A stretch of DNA of 64,000 bases from [Chlorobium] sp. 445 (GCA_002763895.1 NSLH01000010.1:1-64000), one strand, 5' to 3'. Shown: positions 46,195 through 56,403, numbered from the stretch's first letter. The notes: a model not told the origin generated them from the letters alone. Translations and numbers: made by a program.

Positions 46195-47109
46195 ATGCGG
46201 TACATCTTACAACATACGCTCTTTACGCTCTGTTTTCTCATCTGCTCTGCAACAGCACTTCTTGCGTCAGACGAAAAACCTAGCGGTCACGACGAAACAC
46301 TTGATGTCATGCATCATATTCTTGATGCACACACCTTGGATTTTGAGCCTTTCGGAGAAATTCATCTGCCACGCTGGACACCGATTCAGATTGGAGACTT
46401 TACTGTGGACCTCTCACCGACTCGTCATGTTGTCATGATGTGGATTGCCAGTCTCTTGCTCGTTATCCTGATGGTGAGTGTGAGCAAGCAATACAAAGCT
46501 ATGAAGACACCAAGAGCCCCAAAAGGGTTCGCCAATGTGGTTGAAGCAGTTGTACAATTTATCCGTGATGATATTGCGCGTCCTAACATTGGTCATCACT
46601 ACGAGCGTTTCTTGCCCTACTTGCTGACTGTGTTTTTCTTTATTCTTTTTTGCAACTTGTTAGGCTTAGTTCCATTTGCTGCCACGGCAACAGGCAATAT
46701 CGCTGTAACGCTGACCTTAGCATCCTTTACATTTGTTCTGACGCAGTATGCGAGCATTCGCGAAAATGGCGTGGGGGGCTGGCTGGCGCACTTGACAGGT
46801 GGCGCCCCGCCTTTACTCTGGCCCATCATGATTCCTGTTGAAATCGTCAGCTTACTTGTCAAGCCGTTTGCACTGACGATGCGTCTTTTTGCGAATATGA
46901 CCGCCGGACATGTGGTTATCATCGTCCTGATTAGCTTGATTTTTATTTTCAAAAGTTTCGTCATTGCACCTGTTTCCATCGTCTTCACACTGGCTATTTA
47001 CTGTTTGGAGATTTTTGTTGCGTTCATGCAAGCCTACATTTTCACGATGCTTTCAAGTGTCTTCATTGGACTTGCGATGGAACATGGTCATAGCGAAGGG
47101 GCGCACTAA
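46195..47109 (+). CDS. atpB: F1F0 ATP synthase subunit a
   Basis: I use the ATG at 46195 (304 residues). The N-terminus is a signal-peptide-like helix (LFTLCFLICSATALLA) followed by a His/Asp-rich extracytoplasmic segment, as in other Bacteroidota subunit a. Five to six further helices include the essential Arg in LTMRLFANMTAGH and the last helices with the AYIFTMLSSVFIG segment. Subunit a forms the ion half-channels against the c-ring. It is longer than the E. coli version because of the N-terminal extension. Confidence 0.96.
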   Translation: MRYILQHTLFTLCFLICSATALLASDEKPSGHDETLDVMHHILDAHTLDFEPFGEIHLPRWTPIQIGDFTVDLSPTRHVVMMWIASLLLVILMVSVSKQYKAMKTPRAPKGFANVVEAVVQFIRDDIARPNIGHHYERFLPYLLTVFFFILFCNLLGLVPFAATATGNIAVTLTLASFTFVLTQYASIRENGVGGWLAHLTGGAPPLLWPIMIPVEIVSLLVKPFALTMRLFANMTAGHVVIIVLISLIFIFKSFVIAPVSIVFTLAIYCLEIFVAFMQAYIFTMLSSVFIGLAMEHGHSEGAH

Positions 47110-47376
<267 letters not shown>

Positions 47377-47387
47377 AATTCGTCTTC

Positions 47388-47423
47388 ATTGGGCATCGAG
47401 CGCAAAAACGTTCAATGCCCAAT
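47388..47423 (+). promoter_or_regulatory. intercistronic hairpin between atpE and atpF
   Basis: ATTGGGCAT and ATGCCCAAT form a perfect 9-bp stem, extended inward by GA/TC and CG/CG pairs around a loop containing CAAAAA. It is followed by TTCTTATTTAGTTTT, a weak T-tract. It begins 12 bases after the atpE stop. It may stabilise the atpE message or act as a partial terminator that keeps subunit c more abundant than b. Confidence 0.6.
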
Positions 47424-47466
47424 TCTTATTTAGTTTTGCACCACATAATTTGGACACACTTTTTAT

Positions 47467-48009
47467 ATGTCTCTATTCGGCTGGCTCATTTTGGAGGGGA
47501 GTTTACTCAGTCCTAACCCTGGATTGATTTTCTGGACTTTCGTCACGTTTGTCTTTTTGCTTGTGTTCTTGCGTGCCACGGCTTGGAAGCCGATTGTAAG
47601 CGCCTTAGACGAGCGCGAGCGTAGCATTCAAGCCGCCCTTGACCGCGCTGAGCAAGCACGCAGTGAGGCTGAAAAAATTCTCGCTGAAAACAAAGCCATG
47701 CTGGCTAAGGCACAGCTGGAAGCCGACCGTATCATTCAAGAAAGTCGACAAGCTGCAGAAAAAGTGCGCAGTGAAATCATTGAGAAAGCTAATGCAGAGT
47801 CGCGCAAAATGCTGGAAGAAACCAAAGCTACGATTGCACTCGAAAAGCAACGTGCACTTTCCGCCTTGCGCGATGAAGTCGCTGAACTGGCTATCAAGGG
47901 CGCAGAACTGATTCTTCGCCACAGCCTTGATGCGGAACGGCACAAGGAAATTATTGCCAGTGCAATAAACGAGATGCCCGCACAAGCCACTGAATTTGCT
48001 GGAAAATAA
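47467..48009 (+). CDS. atpF: F1F0 ATP synthase subunit b
   Basis: The 180-residue protein has one N-terminal membrane helix ([22 protein letters not shown], shown here in overlapping part only) followed by [21 protein letters not shown] and a long Ala/Glu/Lys-rich coiled coil to the end. That is the standard subunit b layout: the membrane anchor and peripheral stalk. No duplicated b' gene is seen. It is separated from atpE by a 90-base gap containing a hairpin, and from atpH by 15 bases. Confidence 0.95.
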   Translation: MSLFGWLILEGSLLSPNPGLIFWTFVTFVFLLVFLRATAWKPIVSALDERERSIQAALDRAEQARSEAEKILAENKAMLAKAQLEADRIIQESRQAAEKVRSEIIEKANAESRKMLEETKATIALEKQRALSALRDEVAELAIKGAELILRHSLDAERHKEIIASAINEMPAQATEFAGK

Positions 48010-48024
48010 ACTGCAGGCTCAACG

Positions 48025-48564
48025 ATGAGATCACGAGTTGGGTTGCGCTACGCAACCGCTATTTTACAAGGCGCTGGTTCGGAATTGGATACCGTCGCTC
48101 AAGACCTTGTTTTGGTCAAAAAAACTATTGAGTCCTCGCGTGAACTCAAGAACTTGCTTAAAAGCCCCATCGTGAAAAGCAGTGATAAAATTGCGGTTTT
48201 GAAGCAAGTTTTCATTGGAAGAATCTCGATTAAAACTTTAGAGGCGCTCGAACTTCTGGTGCGAAAGGGACGCAGCGAGTTGATTCCTGCAACGATTGAA
48301 GAATTTCAAGCGTTGCTCGATAAACAAAATGGAATCGTAAATGCGCAAACGTACAGTGCTGTGGAATTAGATGATGCACAAAAAGCACAACTTCAAGCGC
48401 GCTTAGAGCGGCTTGCAAACAAGAAAATTCGTCTTCAAACACAAGTTCAACCCGATTTGATTGGCGGCATTGCAGTGCGCATTGGTGACACAGTTATTGA
48501 CTACAGTATCAAGCACCAGCTCGAAAAACTGCGTGCACACCTAAAGCAGAGTAGCCTAAACTAA
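48025..48564 (+). CDS. atpH: F1F0 ATP synthase subunit delta (OSCP)
   Basis: The 179-residue protein has the N-terminal helical domain (RYATAILQGAGSELDTVAQD, KNLLKSPIVKSSDKIAVL region) and the C-terminal signature PDLIGGIAVRIGDTVIDYSI. It links the peripheral stalk to the F1 head. After it the atp run ends: atpA, atpG, atpD and atpC are not in the window, and hemE follows after about 106 bases. So F1 catalytic genes must lie elsewhere in the genome. Confidence 0.95.
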   Translation: MRSRVGLRYATAILQGAGSELDTVAQDLVLVKKTIESSRELKNLLKSPIVKSSDKIAVLKQVFIGRISIKTLEALELLVRKGRSELIPATIEEFQALLDKQNGIVNAQTYSAVELDDAQKAQLQARLERLANKKIRLQTQVQPDLIGGIAVRIGDTVIDYSIKHQLEKLRAHLKQSSLN

Positions 48565-48670
48565 ACAACTCGCTCGCCCTTCCACTACATAGCGTTTGCA
48601 CAACGCAAAGAGGAATGTCTTTTCAGCCTATACAAATTGATAACTGATTGAAATCAAGTAGTCATACCTG

Positions 48671-49756
48671 ATGCTAAAGAACGATTTGCTTATTCGCGCT
48701 TTGCAACGCAAGCCTGTGCATCGCACACCTATTTGGATTATGCGGCAAGCAGGACGATATTTACCAGAATATCGTGAAGTGCGCAAAAAGACAGACTTCC
48801 TCACACTCTGCAAAACTCCTGAACTTGCTGCCGAAGTAACCGTGCAGCCCGTAGAGATTATGGATGTCGATGCCGCGATTATTTTTTCAGACATTCTCGT
48901 TGTGCCAGAAGCAATGGGCATGCGCTTGGAAATGCTAGAATCGCAAGGACCAAGATTCTTAGAGCCGATTCGCTCGCGCAGTGATATTGAGCGTCTTGCT
49001 ATTCCCGATGTGTCCCGTGCACTGCGATACGTTGAAGATGCCATTCGCCTCACCAAACGCGAACTTCATGGACGCGCTCCAATTATCGGATTTTCGGGTG
49101 CCGCTTGGACACTCTTTGCTTATGCCATCGAAGGTCATGGTAGCAAAACCTTCAAAGCTGCAAAAGAAATCATATATTCGCATCCAGACGATGCTCACGC
49201 TTTGCTGAAGAAACTTAACCGAGTCCTAACGGATTACCTCCTTTTGCAGATAGAAGCGGGCGCCGATGCCGTGCAAATTTTTGATACTTGGGCGTCTCTC
49301 CTAAGCGAAGAGGCTTTCAAAGAATTTTCGCTGACGTATTTGCAAGAAACCGTGCAAACCATCAAAGCTAAACACGCACATGTACCTGTTATTATCTTTG
49401 CAAAGGGCGCAAACACTTTGCTCTCAGAGCTTGCACAAACAGGCTGCGATGCAATTGGGCTAGATTGGACGATTGACATTGGCAAAGCACGCTGGCAACT
49501 CTCTGACCGCGTGGCTCTGCAAGGGAATTTAGACCCGACAATTCTTTATGCTCCACATGATGTCATTCGCAAAGAAGCGGCAAAAATTCTGCAGCGCTTC
49601 GGTGAGCATAGCGATAGCTCTGGACATGTGTTCAACCTTGGTCATGGCATCTTGCCCGATATTGACCCTGCGCACGTACGAACGCTCATTGACTTCGTAA
49701 AAAGTGAAAGCGTGAAATATCATCGTAACGCACAGTTTATTTCTAACGCAAACTAA
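48671..49756 (+). CDS. hemE: uroporphyrinogen decarboxylase
   Basis: At 361 residues it is full length. It has the N-terminal signature WIMRQAGRYLPEYREVRKK, the IIGFSGAAWTLFAYAIEGHG motif, IFDTWASLLSE and the C-terminal FNLGHGILPDIDPAHV. These cover the family's substrate-binding Arg/Asp/His residues. It converts uroporphyrinogen III to coproporphyrinogen III for heme (and bacteriochlorophyll, if made). The next gene, a single receiver domain, begins 8 bases after its stop. Confidence 0.97.
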   Translation: MLKNDLLIRALQRKPVHRTPIWIMRQAGRYLPEYREVRKKTDFLTLCKTPELAAEVTVQPVEIMDVDAAIIFSDILVVPEAMGMRLEMLESQGPRFLEPIRSRSDIERLAIPDVSRALRYVEDAIRLTKRELHGRAPIIGFSGAAWTLFAYAIEGHGSKTFKAAKEIIYSHPDDAHALLKKLNRVLTDYLLLQIEAGADAVQIFDTWASLLSEEAFKEFSLTYLQETVQTIKAKHAHVPVIIFAKGANTLLSELAQTGCDAIGLDWTIDIGKARWQLSDRVALQGNLDPTILYAPHDVIRKEAAKILQRFGEHSDSSGHVFNLGHGILPDIDPAHVRTLIDFVKSESVKYHRNAQFISNAN

Positions 49757-49764
49757 AAAAGCCG

Positions 49765-50145
49765 ATGATTTTACTCGTGGACGATAATACAGAGCTACTC
49801 ACCTCGCTGTCTGAATTTTTCTCTGCCTATTACCCTGTTAAGGCACTCACAAACCCTGAAGATGCTCTGGCATTTGCAACAGCCAATCGTGGCTTAATCG
49901 AGGTCAGTGTTGTCGACTATGTCATGCCTGAAATGAGCGGTGATGCGCTTGCACGAGAACTCAAAGAGGTCGACCCAAATATGTTGGTTATCTTGATGTC
50001 AGGCTATGTAGACTTCGAGCGTGTAGAACCCTTGCTCCGTGAGCGCCTTATTTATCAATTCTTCACTAAGCCGATTGACTTTGATCGACTTATGCGTAGC
50101 GTTGATACGGCTGTCAAACTCTATCTAAAAAAGCAAGCGCTTTGA
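49765..50145 (+). CDS. single-domain response regulator (CheY-like receiver)
   Basis: The 126-residue protein consists of one receiver domain: MILLVDDNTELL with the acidic pocket Asp6/Asp7, phosphorylation Asp in VVDYVMPEMSG (near residue 51), a Ser in the LMSGYVDF position, and the Lys in FFTKPIDFDRL. No output domain follows. It could be a phosphate sink or protein-interaction regulator. It lies between hemE and rfbC with gaps of 8 and 3 bases, which suggests the same transcript; no kinase is adjacent. Confidence 0.9.
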   Translation: MILLVDDNTELLTSLSEFFSAYYPVKALTNPEDALAFATANRGLIEVSVVDYVMPEMSGDALARELKEVDPNMLVILMSGYVDFERVEPLLRERLIYQFFTKPIDFDRLMRSVDTAVKLYLKKQAL

Positions 50146-50148
50146 GCG

Positions 50149-50697
50149 ATGAATTTGACCCACACCTCTCTCTCAGAGCTCTGGATACTTGAACCCAAAG
50201 TCTTCGAAGATAGTCGTGGGTTTTTCTTTGAGAGCTATAATGAGAAAGTGTTTGTTCAACTTGGTATCACTGCCAGATTTGTACAGGATAATGTCAGTCG
50301 CTCGCGCAAAGGGGTGCTACGTGGCTTGCACTATCAACTTGCGCCTATGGCACAGGGCAAATTGGTACGCGTTTCACTTGGCGAAGTCTTTGATGTCGTT
50401 GTGGATCTTCGACGCGCCTCACCCACATTTGGTAAATGGTTTGGCATCACACTCTCTGAGCAGAATAAGAAAATGGTTTGGATACCCCCCGGCTTCGCAC
50501 ATGGCTTCTTAGTTCTTTCTGACATCGCAGATTTCAATTATAAAGTCACGAACTTTTACTCACCTGAACACGAGCGCACACTGCGCTACGACGATCCTCA
50601 AGTTGGTATCAATTGGCCAGAACTTGATGTTCCATTTAGCCTTTCCGAAAAAGACCAAAAAGGAAAATTGCTTCAAGACTTAGACACGACCTTCTGA
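50149..50697 (+). CDS. rfbC: dTDP-4-dehydrorhamnose 3,5-epimerase
   Basis: The 182-residue protein shows the RmlC cupin motifs: ILEPKVFEDSRGFFFESYNE, VLRGLHYQLAPMAQGKLVRV (active-site His), VFDVVVDLRRASPTFGKW, and PPGFAHGFLVLSD. Full length. It epimerises dTDP-4-keto-6-deoxyglucose for dTDP-L-rhamnose used in LPS/O-antigen. RmlA, B and D genes are absent here. Three bases after the receiver gene. Confidence 0.95.
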   Translation: MNLTHTSLSELWILEPKVFEDSRGFFFESYNEKVFVQLGITARFVQDNVSRSRKGVLRGLHYQLAPMAQGKLVRVSLGEVFDVVVDLRRASPTFGKWFGITLSEQNKKMVWIPPGFAHGFLVLSDIADFNYKVTNFYSPEHERTLRYDDPQVGINWPELDVPFSLSEKDQKGKLLQDLDTTF

Positions 50698-50763
50698 CCC
50701 CCTCTCTTGCACCACGACTCTCCACCATGCGTAGAATTTAACATCATCATTACTTCTTGCTTT

Positions 50764-51420
50764 TTATTTCCCGCTCTTTGTTTCGACTTCTTTCGTCGTC
50801 AGCAGTGCCGTTGTGCAGTAAAAATTTTTTGCTTCTTCAAGCAATCTTTCTTCATCAGCAAGTGCTGTAGGCTCAAGCAATTTGACCAGTTTGAGAAAGG
50901 GAAGATTATTGAGCATTGCCAGCGTCTCGGCGGTGCGTGCAGCATCTAATGGCAAGAATGCCTCTTGCCGCCAATCCCACAACTCACTTTTGGCAACAAG
51001 AAATCCCTTTTCTGCAAAGCGCGCCATATTTGTACGCAATCGCTCTCGGTAGGTATCTAAATGCGTACCTGCAAGTATCAGCGAAAAGATGAAATAATGA
51101 CCATACCAAAACATCGTGCGGTAAGTAAAAATCTCGCCTTTGCCATAGAACTTTGGAAAATCGAGCATCACATAAGGGTAGCCCTCGTAGTTTTCACCTT
51201 TTGCAATCTGACCACGCAAGAAATCGGTTTGTTCAGGACAGAGTGTATTGTGCGGCTCAATTTGCAAGAGATAAGTCTTGCGAATACGCTCCATGAGTGT
51301 TTTGAGTTTCTCAGTTGCAGACAGTTTTAACTCAAAGGGCGCACGCTCGGCAATGAGTGCGAGTTCTTCGGGCGTAAATGCCATAAAGTTTAACGATATT
51401 GCAAGTGCTGTCTCCGTCAA
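50764..51420 (-). CDS. hypothetical protein (218 aa), unknown family
   Basis: I do not recognise a family. The protein is soluble, 218 residues (206 if ATG 51384 is used, which looks more natural: MAFTPEELALIAE). A central segment (PYVMLDFPKFYGKGEIFTYR and MFWYGHYFIFSLIL) is aromatic-rich with no clear catalytic motif, and the C-terminus contains WDWRQEAFLPLDAART. The length, codon use and absence of competing frames support a real gene. It is convergent with rfbC and divergent from the rhomboid gene. Confidence 0.65.
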   Translation of the reverse strand: MTETALAISLNFMAFTPEELALIAERAPFELKLSATEKLKTLMERIRKTYLLQIEPHNTLCPEQTDFLRGQIAKGENYEGYPYVMLDFPKFYGKGEIFTYRTMFWYGHYFIFSLILAGTHLDTYRERLRTNMARFAEKGFLVAKSELWDWRQEAFLPLDAARTAETLAMLNNLPFLKLVKLLEPTALADEERLLEEAKNFYCTTALLTTKEVETKSGK

Positions 51421-51502
51421 GTTACGCTGCAGGAGATAAACAGTAAATAGAGAAGTTTATTGCGCAGCGTCATGCAATCAATAAAGTTAAATCCAAAGTC
51501 AA

Positions 51503-52114
51503 ATGCAGGTTTTTCAAGCTGCACCAGCAGCCACGGCTATTTTTTTAGCAAACATTATCCTGAGCATGATTGCATTTTCTGGTGGCAAGCCGATCTATGA
51601 GCGCTTATGGCTACACCCTTATAGCCTCGTGCGAGAACGTCGTTACCACACCTTGCTTACCAGTGGCTTCATTCACGCTGATTTCGGACATCTAGCGTTT
51701 AACATGCTAACATTTTACTTCTTTGGATTCCCTCTTGCGCTGCTCGTAGGCGACCTTGATTTTCTCATCATCTATTTCGGTAGCCTTGTCATCTCAAGCC
51801 TTCCCACGGTGATAAAAGAAAAGGATAACGCAAACTACAAGAGCATTGGCGCTAGTGGTGCAATTTCAGGTGTTCTGTTTGGATACATTCTTTTTGCACC
51901 GCTAAGCAAGATTTACATTTTTCTTATCCCGATTGGCATTCCTGCTGCGCTTTTTGGCCTATTGTATTTAGGCTTCAGCTACTATGCGGCTAAGAAAGAC
52001 ATCGGCAATATTAATCATGAGGCGCACTTTTGGGGTGCGCTGGCTGGTGTCTTGCTCACAGTGCTGCTTGCACCGCAAGTTATCTCCATTTTCTACCAAG
52101 AACTCTTTGGCTAA
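51503..52114 (+). CDS. rhomboid-family intramembrane serine protease
   Basis: The 203-residue protein has about six membrane helices. The catalytic Ser is in GASGAISGVLFGY (GxSG) and the His in NHEAHFWGALAGV. The conserved loop region (LLTSGFIHADFGHLAFNMLT, with the family's His-Asn residues) precedes them. So the active dyad looks intact. Rhomboids cut membrane proteins within or near their helices; substrates here are unknown. It faces the thioredoxin-domain gene convergently with only one base between stops. Confidence 0.93.
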   Translation: MQVFQAAPAATAIFLANIILSMIAFSGGKPIYERLWLHPYSLVRERRYHTLLTSGFIHADFGHLAFNMLTFYFFGFPLALLVGDLDFLIIYFGSLVISSLPTVIKEKDNANYKSIGASGAISGVLFGYILFAPLSKIYIFLIPIGIPAALFGLLYLGFSYYAAKKDIGNINHEAHFWGALAGVLLTVLLAPQVISIFYQELFG

Positions 52115-52115
52115 T

Positions 52116-54263
52116 TCATTGCACATTTGCTTTCTCATTTAGAAGTAAATTCTCTAAAACCTTTGGGTCGCTCGTAGGCAATTGGCATGCATAATCAATG
52201 CAGACAAATGCCGTTGGCTGCTCTGTTGAACTTTGCACGATATTTTTTAGAAATGGCATTTCTTTTGCCGTTTCATTGCTGGCGTGAATTAGCACTTTAT
52301 TTGGCAAGTATTGCTTATCAATCACGCGGCGTAGTGCGGTCATCTCTGGCGCCTGCCGATCACCTGCAAGAATGATTTGTTTGGGCTTGCGTAAATAGAA
52401 ACTAAGCGCAACAAGCATCTGCGGCATATAACTTGGCGCTTTGTTGAGCAGTTGGCTAAAAAATTGGAGTGTGCGCTCTGCAGATTGGCGGAAGTCACTG
52501 CGGTCGGTCATTTGTGCTAATCGAAGCAAGTTCAACGCTGCAATAGAGTTCGGCGAGGGTTCAGCACCATCATGTTCTTCTTTCATACGAATAATGACGC
52601 TTTTATCATTTTCACTTGCACTAAAAAAAGCGCCGTGTTCTCTGTCTTCAAACAGCGACATCATGGTTTGCGTTAGTGCAACCGCTGCAGTGAAATACTT
52701 TGGTTCAAATGAGGCTTCATAGAGGTCAAGCAAGCCTTGCACAAAGAAGGTATAATCATCGAGTTTGCCTTCAATACCGGCTTCGCCATCACGATAGCGG
52801 CGCAGCAGTGTGTGATGAGTTGGATTGTAAAGTGTATTCAGAATAAAATCCGCTGCGCGCTGTGCAGAGCGCAGATAGGATTCATCTCCCAATGTGGTGT
52901 AGCCTTTGGCGAAGGCTGAAATCATCAAGCCGTTCCAAGAAGTGAGCACTTTGTCGTCTAAGTGCGGGCGCGGGCGCTTTGCACGTACTTCAAACAGTTT
53001 AGCTTTAGCGCGCGCCACAAGAGCTGAAATTTCTTCAACAGTCTTATTAAACCGCTTTGCGACTTCTTGCAAAGAAAAGCGTTGAATGAGAATGTTTTTA
53101 TTGATGAATTCATTGTGCGGGTCGTTCTGCGCATTGCCACCGGGTTTCACACCGTAGAGATAAGAGAATATCTCGCTCTCTTCTTCACCGAGAATGGCTC
53201 TAATTTCTGCATCTTCCCAGACATAAAATGCGCCTTCAGCTTTGTGGTCGCTGTCGTCTGTAGGCAAGCTGTCGGCGTCTTCAGCGGAGTAGAACCCACC
53301 CTGTGCATCGGTCATATCGCATTGTACATAGTTAAAGATATCGCGTGCGATGTCGGCATAGAAACGGTCATGAGTCAGCAGGTAAGCGTCAAGGTAGGCG
53401 CTAGCAAGTTGGGCATTGTCGTAGAGCATTTTTTCAAAGTGCGGGATATGCCAGTACCTGTCGGTGGAGTAGCGTGCAAACCCACCACCCCCTTTACCTG
53501 GCACACTGATATGGTCGTGCATGCCTCCTTCTGCCATTTTGCGCAGTGTAAACAGCGACATATCCAGTGCATACTTATCGCCTGTGTGGTAATAATGATT
53601 GAGCAAAAAATTCAGACACACAGGTCGTGGGAATTTTGGTGCGCCACCAAAGCCGCCCCATTCTTCGTCAAAGCTGTTAGCAAAACTTGCAGCTGCACTT
53701 CGAAACACTTCTTCTGTCAGCTCGACTTTTTCAGCTGCGGCAATTTGATGTACAAAGTTTGCTAGTTGATTTGTTGCGCGCTCGGAGACCGCAATAATGT
53801 TTTCGCGATCTTGTGCCCAACTTTCAGCGATTCTGAGCAGCAGTGTCTTGAAGCCCGGGCGTCCCCAGCGGTCGGTTGGTGGGAAGTACGTGCCGCCTAA
53901 GAAGGGTTTCAAATCTGGTGTGAGCCAGACGGACATAGGCCAGCCACCGCTGCCCGTTGTGGCTTGCACATAGGTCATATACACATGGTCTAAGTCTGGG
54001 CGCTCTTCACGGTCGACTTTGATGGAGACGAAATACTTGTTCAAGATTTCAGCAATTTCCTCACTTTCAAACGATTCGCGCTCCATCACATGGCACCAAT
54101 GGCAAGTGGAGTAACCTATCGAGAGAAAAATCGGTTTATTTTCACGCTTTGCTTTGTCGAAGGCTTCTTCGCCCCATGCGTACCAATCCACGGGATTATA
54201 TTGATGTTGCAACAGATAGGGGCTTTTTTCGCGAGCAAGTGCGTTGGTGCGTTTAGTCATCAT
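52116..54263 (-). CDS. YyaL-type thioredoxin-domain protein (DUF255/SSP411 family)
   Basis: I place the start at 54263 (double ATG), giving about 715 residues; the longer frame is less likely. The N-terminal domain has the family opening [21 protein letters not shown] and a thioredoxin-like site [16 protein letters not shown]. The large remainder is an (alpha/alpha)-barrel with [20 protein letters not shown] and [10 protein letters not shown], as in AGE/cellobiose-epimerase folds. The biochemical function of the family is not known. No signal peptide, so cytoplasmic. Full length. Confidence 0.93.
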   Translation of the reverse strand: MMTKRTNALAREKSPYLLQHQYNPVDWYAWGEEAFDKAKRENKPIFLSIGYSTCHWCHVMERESFESEEIAEILNKYFVSIKVDREERPDLDHVYMTYVQATTGSGGWPMSVWLTPDLKPFLGGTYFPPTDRWGRPGFKTLLLRIAESWAQDRENIIAVSERATNQLANFVHQIAAAEKVELTEEVFRSAAASFANSFDEEWGGFGGAPKFPRPVCLNFLLNHYYHTGDKYALDMSLFTLRKMAEGGMHDHISVPGKGGGGFARYSTDRYWHIPHFEKMLYDNAQLASAYLDAYLLTHDRFYADIARDIFNYVQCDMTDAQGGFYSAEDADSLPTDDSDHKAEGAFYVWEDAEIRAILGEEESEIFSYLYGVKPGGNAQNDPHNEFINKNILIQRFSLQEVAKRFNKTVEEISALVARAKAKLFEVRAKRPRPHLDDKVLTSWNGLMISAFAKGYTTLGDESYLRSAQRAADFILNTLYNPTHHTLLRRYRDGEAGIEGKLDDYTFFVQGLLDLYEASFEPKYFTAAVALTQTMMSLFEDREHGAFFSASENDKSVIIRMKEEHDGAEPSPNSIAALNLLRLAQMTDRSDFRQSAERTLQFFSQLLNKAPSYMPQMLVALSFYLRKPKQIILAGDRQAPEMTALRRVIDKQYLPNKVLIHASNETAKEMPFLKNIVQSSTEQPTAFVCIDYACQLPTSDPKVLENLLLNEKANVQ

Positions 54264-54397
54264 TACGGAAGAAAAGTTAGGTTGATAAAACTTTGTTCTC
54301 AAAAAGCACCAGCGCCCTTAAAAGTTTTCATGCTACACTGCTGTTGTCGCGCTGCCCTTAAAGCTGTAGGCGATCAACATGCCGTGCACCTTTTGGA

Positions 54398-55687
54398 TTA
54401 GGCACGCTTTTTCTTGGGCATATAAATCAGCGTAGAGTATTGCGATTCATCAAAGAGCGTTTCGGCAAGCGCTTGAATATCTTTTGCACGAACTGTGTCG
54501 ATGTGCTCAATGATTTCGTCGGCGCGCATGTCCCGCCCGAAATAGTAAAGGTCTCGTGCCAGATGCGATGCACGCGACGACATGCTCTCTTGCGACATGA
54601 TAATTGCGCCTTTGGCTTGCGCTTTTGCCAGTGCCAATTCTTTCTCAGGTACAGGCTTCTCGGCTAATCTCCTCATTTGCTCTTTCACCAAGCGCAGTGC
54701 CTGCGGCACTTTTTCTTTGTCTGTGCCCAGATAAACGGACAGCATGTTGGTCTCGTCGTAGTACGTGAAAGCGGAGTAGATGGTGTAGACAAGCCCATAT
54801 TTTTCGCGCAGCTCTAAATTGAGGCGTGAGCTCATACCGACACCTAAAATCGAGTTGAGCAGCAGCGTGGTATAGAAGGTATCGTCGTTACGCACAAACG
54901 GGAAGCCGAGCACCACATGTGCTTGAGAGATAGGTTTAGCTTTCTCTATCGTAAATGGCGTGTAGGTACGCTGGTCGAAAGGTACACGCGGGGATTTTAT
55001 TTTAGCAGTGCGACGCTTTGGCACATATTTTTCTGCAAGCCTCACCACCTCATCATGCCGTACATTGCCAGTGGCAACCAGCAGCATTTTGTCTGTCGTA
55101 TAAGTTTGTCGCAAGTACGCCTCAATACTTTCGCGCGTGAGCGCACGCACACTTTTTTCTGTGCCTGCAATCGGTAAGCCTAAGGCATGGTGGCGATAAA
55201 AGAGTTCATCGAATTCGTCAAGAATCAGTTCATCAGGTGTATCTTCTACACTTTTGATTTCTTCAATCACGACCTCTTTTTCTTTTTCAACTTCTGACTC
55301 TGGGAAAGTGGGGTTGAAGACTAAATCAGTGAGCACATCAATAGCAACGCCAATATGTTCATCTAAGCAACGGGCATAAAAGCATGTTTGTTCTTTGGTT
55401 GTAAAGGCATTGAGATAGCCTCCAACGCGCTCGAGACTCTTTGAGATTTCAATATAATCGCGCTTTTTCGTGCCTTTGAAGACAAGATGCTCAATGAAAT
55501 GCGAGATGCCATTTATGCCCGGTGATTCGTCGCGCGAACCTGTCTCTGTCCATAGTCCAACCGAGACACTACGTACGGTGCGCACTGTCTCTGTAACCAC
55601 TGTTAGCCCATTTGGCAAAGTGGTTTTCTCAACGGATGACGCAAGCGACTTGATGCCAGATGTCAATGAGAGTTTGGCTTTGTGCAT
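54398..55687 (-). CDS. M16-family zinc peptidase (processing-peptidase-like)
   Basis: Starting at ATG 55687 gives 429 residues beginning LPNGLTVVTETV. The inverted zinc motif HFIEHLVFKG (HxxEH) and the downstream Glu region support catalysis. The Gly-rich loop region (NSILGVGMSSRLNLELREK) and the second half without zinc motif complete the M16B pattern. Such enzymes cut peptides in a closed chamber, often as pairs. A second M16 gene lies at 61.4 kb. The frame upstream of 55687 is hydrophobic but probably not translated. Confidence 0.92.
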   Translation of the reverse strand: MHKAKLSLTSGIKSLASSVEKTTLPNGLTVVTETVRTVRSVSVGLWTETGSRDESPGINGISHFIEHLVFKGTKKRDYIEISKSLERVGGYLNAFTTKEQTCFYARCLDEHIGVAIDVLTDLVFNPTFPESEVEKEKEVVIEEIKSVEDTPDELILDEFDELFYRHHALGLPIAGTEKSVRALTRESIEAYLRQTYTTDKMLLVATGNVRHDEVVRLAEKYVPKRRTAKIKSPRVPFDQRTYTPFTIEKAKPISQAHVVLGFPFVRNDDTFYTTLLLNSILGVGMSSRLNLELREKYGLVYTIYSAFTYYDETNMLSVYLGTDKEKVPQALRLVKEQMRRLAEKPVPEKELALAKAQAKGAIIMSQESMSSRASHLARDLYYFGRDMRADEIIEHIDTVRAKDIQALAETLFDESQYSTLIYMPKKKRA

Positions 55688-55846
55688 AGTGTTGTAAATT
55701 TGACTCAGCTGGTTGAAATGAACAGACTTGATTAAACTGGTTAGCGAATATAGCAAACCGAAATTGAGCACAAAGAATTCATGCAAGACTACGCTTACAT
55801 AGAATTTTTAACTTTCTAAATTAACTTCTTGATACACCTTTTTACG

Positions 55847-56403
55847 ATGCAAGACAATTATTTTGAGCTTTTTGGTCTGCCTGAAAAGCTGAATCTCGAC
55901 ATGCAAGATTTGCAAAAAAAATTTTATGCACTCTCACGCGCAGTTCATCCCGATTTTCACCAAACCGCACTTGACGCACAGAAATCGCTTAGTCTTGAGG
56001 CGTCATCAAAACTCAACCAAGCGTTTTTGACACTCAAGGACCGTGAGAAGCGCCTGAATTATGTTCTGACGAAGTACTTAGGTGAAATTAGCGAGGCAGA
56101 AAAAAAGCAAACTCCGCCTGATCTTTTCATGCGCTTGATGGACATTCGTGAGCGACTTGAAGCATTCAAGCATCAACCAAGTGATGCGCTCAAATCCCAG
56201 CTTGAGGCAGAATGCACAACACTACAAGCCGAACAGCAAGCGCTCGACCAACGCATTGACACACTTGCGCAAGAATTTGATCGTGCTGCATCATCAGAAG
56301 CCAAACGCACAGCCCTTACCGAAATGCGCAAACTGATGCTAAAAAAAATTATCTGCGCTCACTCATCACTACGATTCAAAACGAACTTCATCCTACACTA
56401 TGA
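55847..56403 (+). CDS. hscB: Fe-S assembly co-chaperone HscB (J-domain), frameshifted at a poly-A run
   Basis: The start ATG 55847 gives MQDNYFELFGLPEKL. The J-domain has the HPD motif (AVHPDFHQTA) and the C-terminal helical domain follows. After EMRKLMLKK the frame reads IICAHSSL, which is unlike HscB, whereas adding one A to the A8 run (56341-56348) gives NYLRSLITTIQNELHPTL and stop at 56403. This is the expected end. HscB delivers IscU to the HscA chaperone in iron-sulfur cluster synthesis; hscA and isc genes are not adjacent. The corrected stop overlaps a tiny frame. Confidence 0.85.

Noticed and set aside
48585-48610. GCGTT-tgcac-AACGC stem after atpH as a terminator
   Set aside because: The stem is only 5 bp and is followed by AAAGAGG rather than a T-tract.
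53067-53765. 232-codon plus-strand open frame inside the YyaL gene
   Set aside because: It lies antisense within a strongly conserved protein and its translation looks random and cysteine-rich; a shadow frame.
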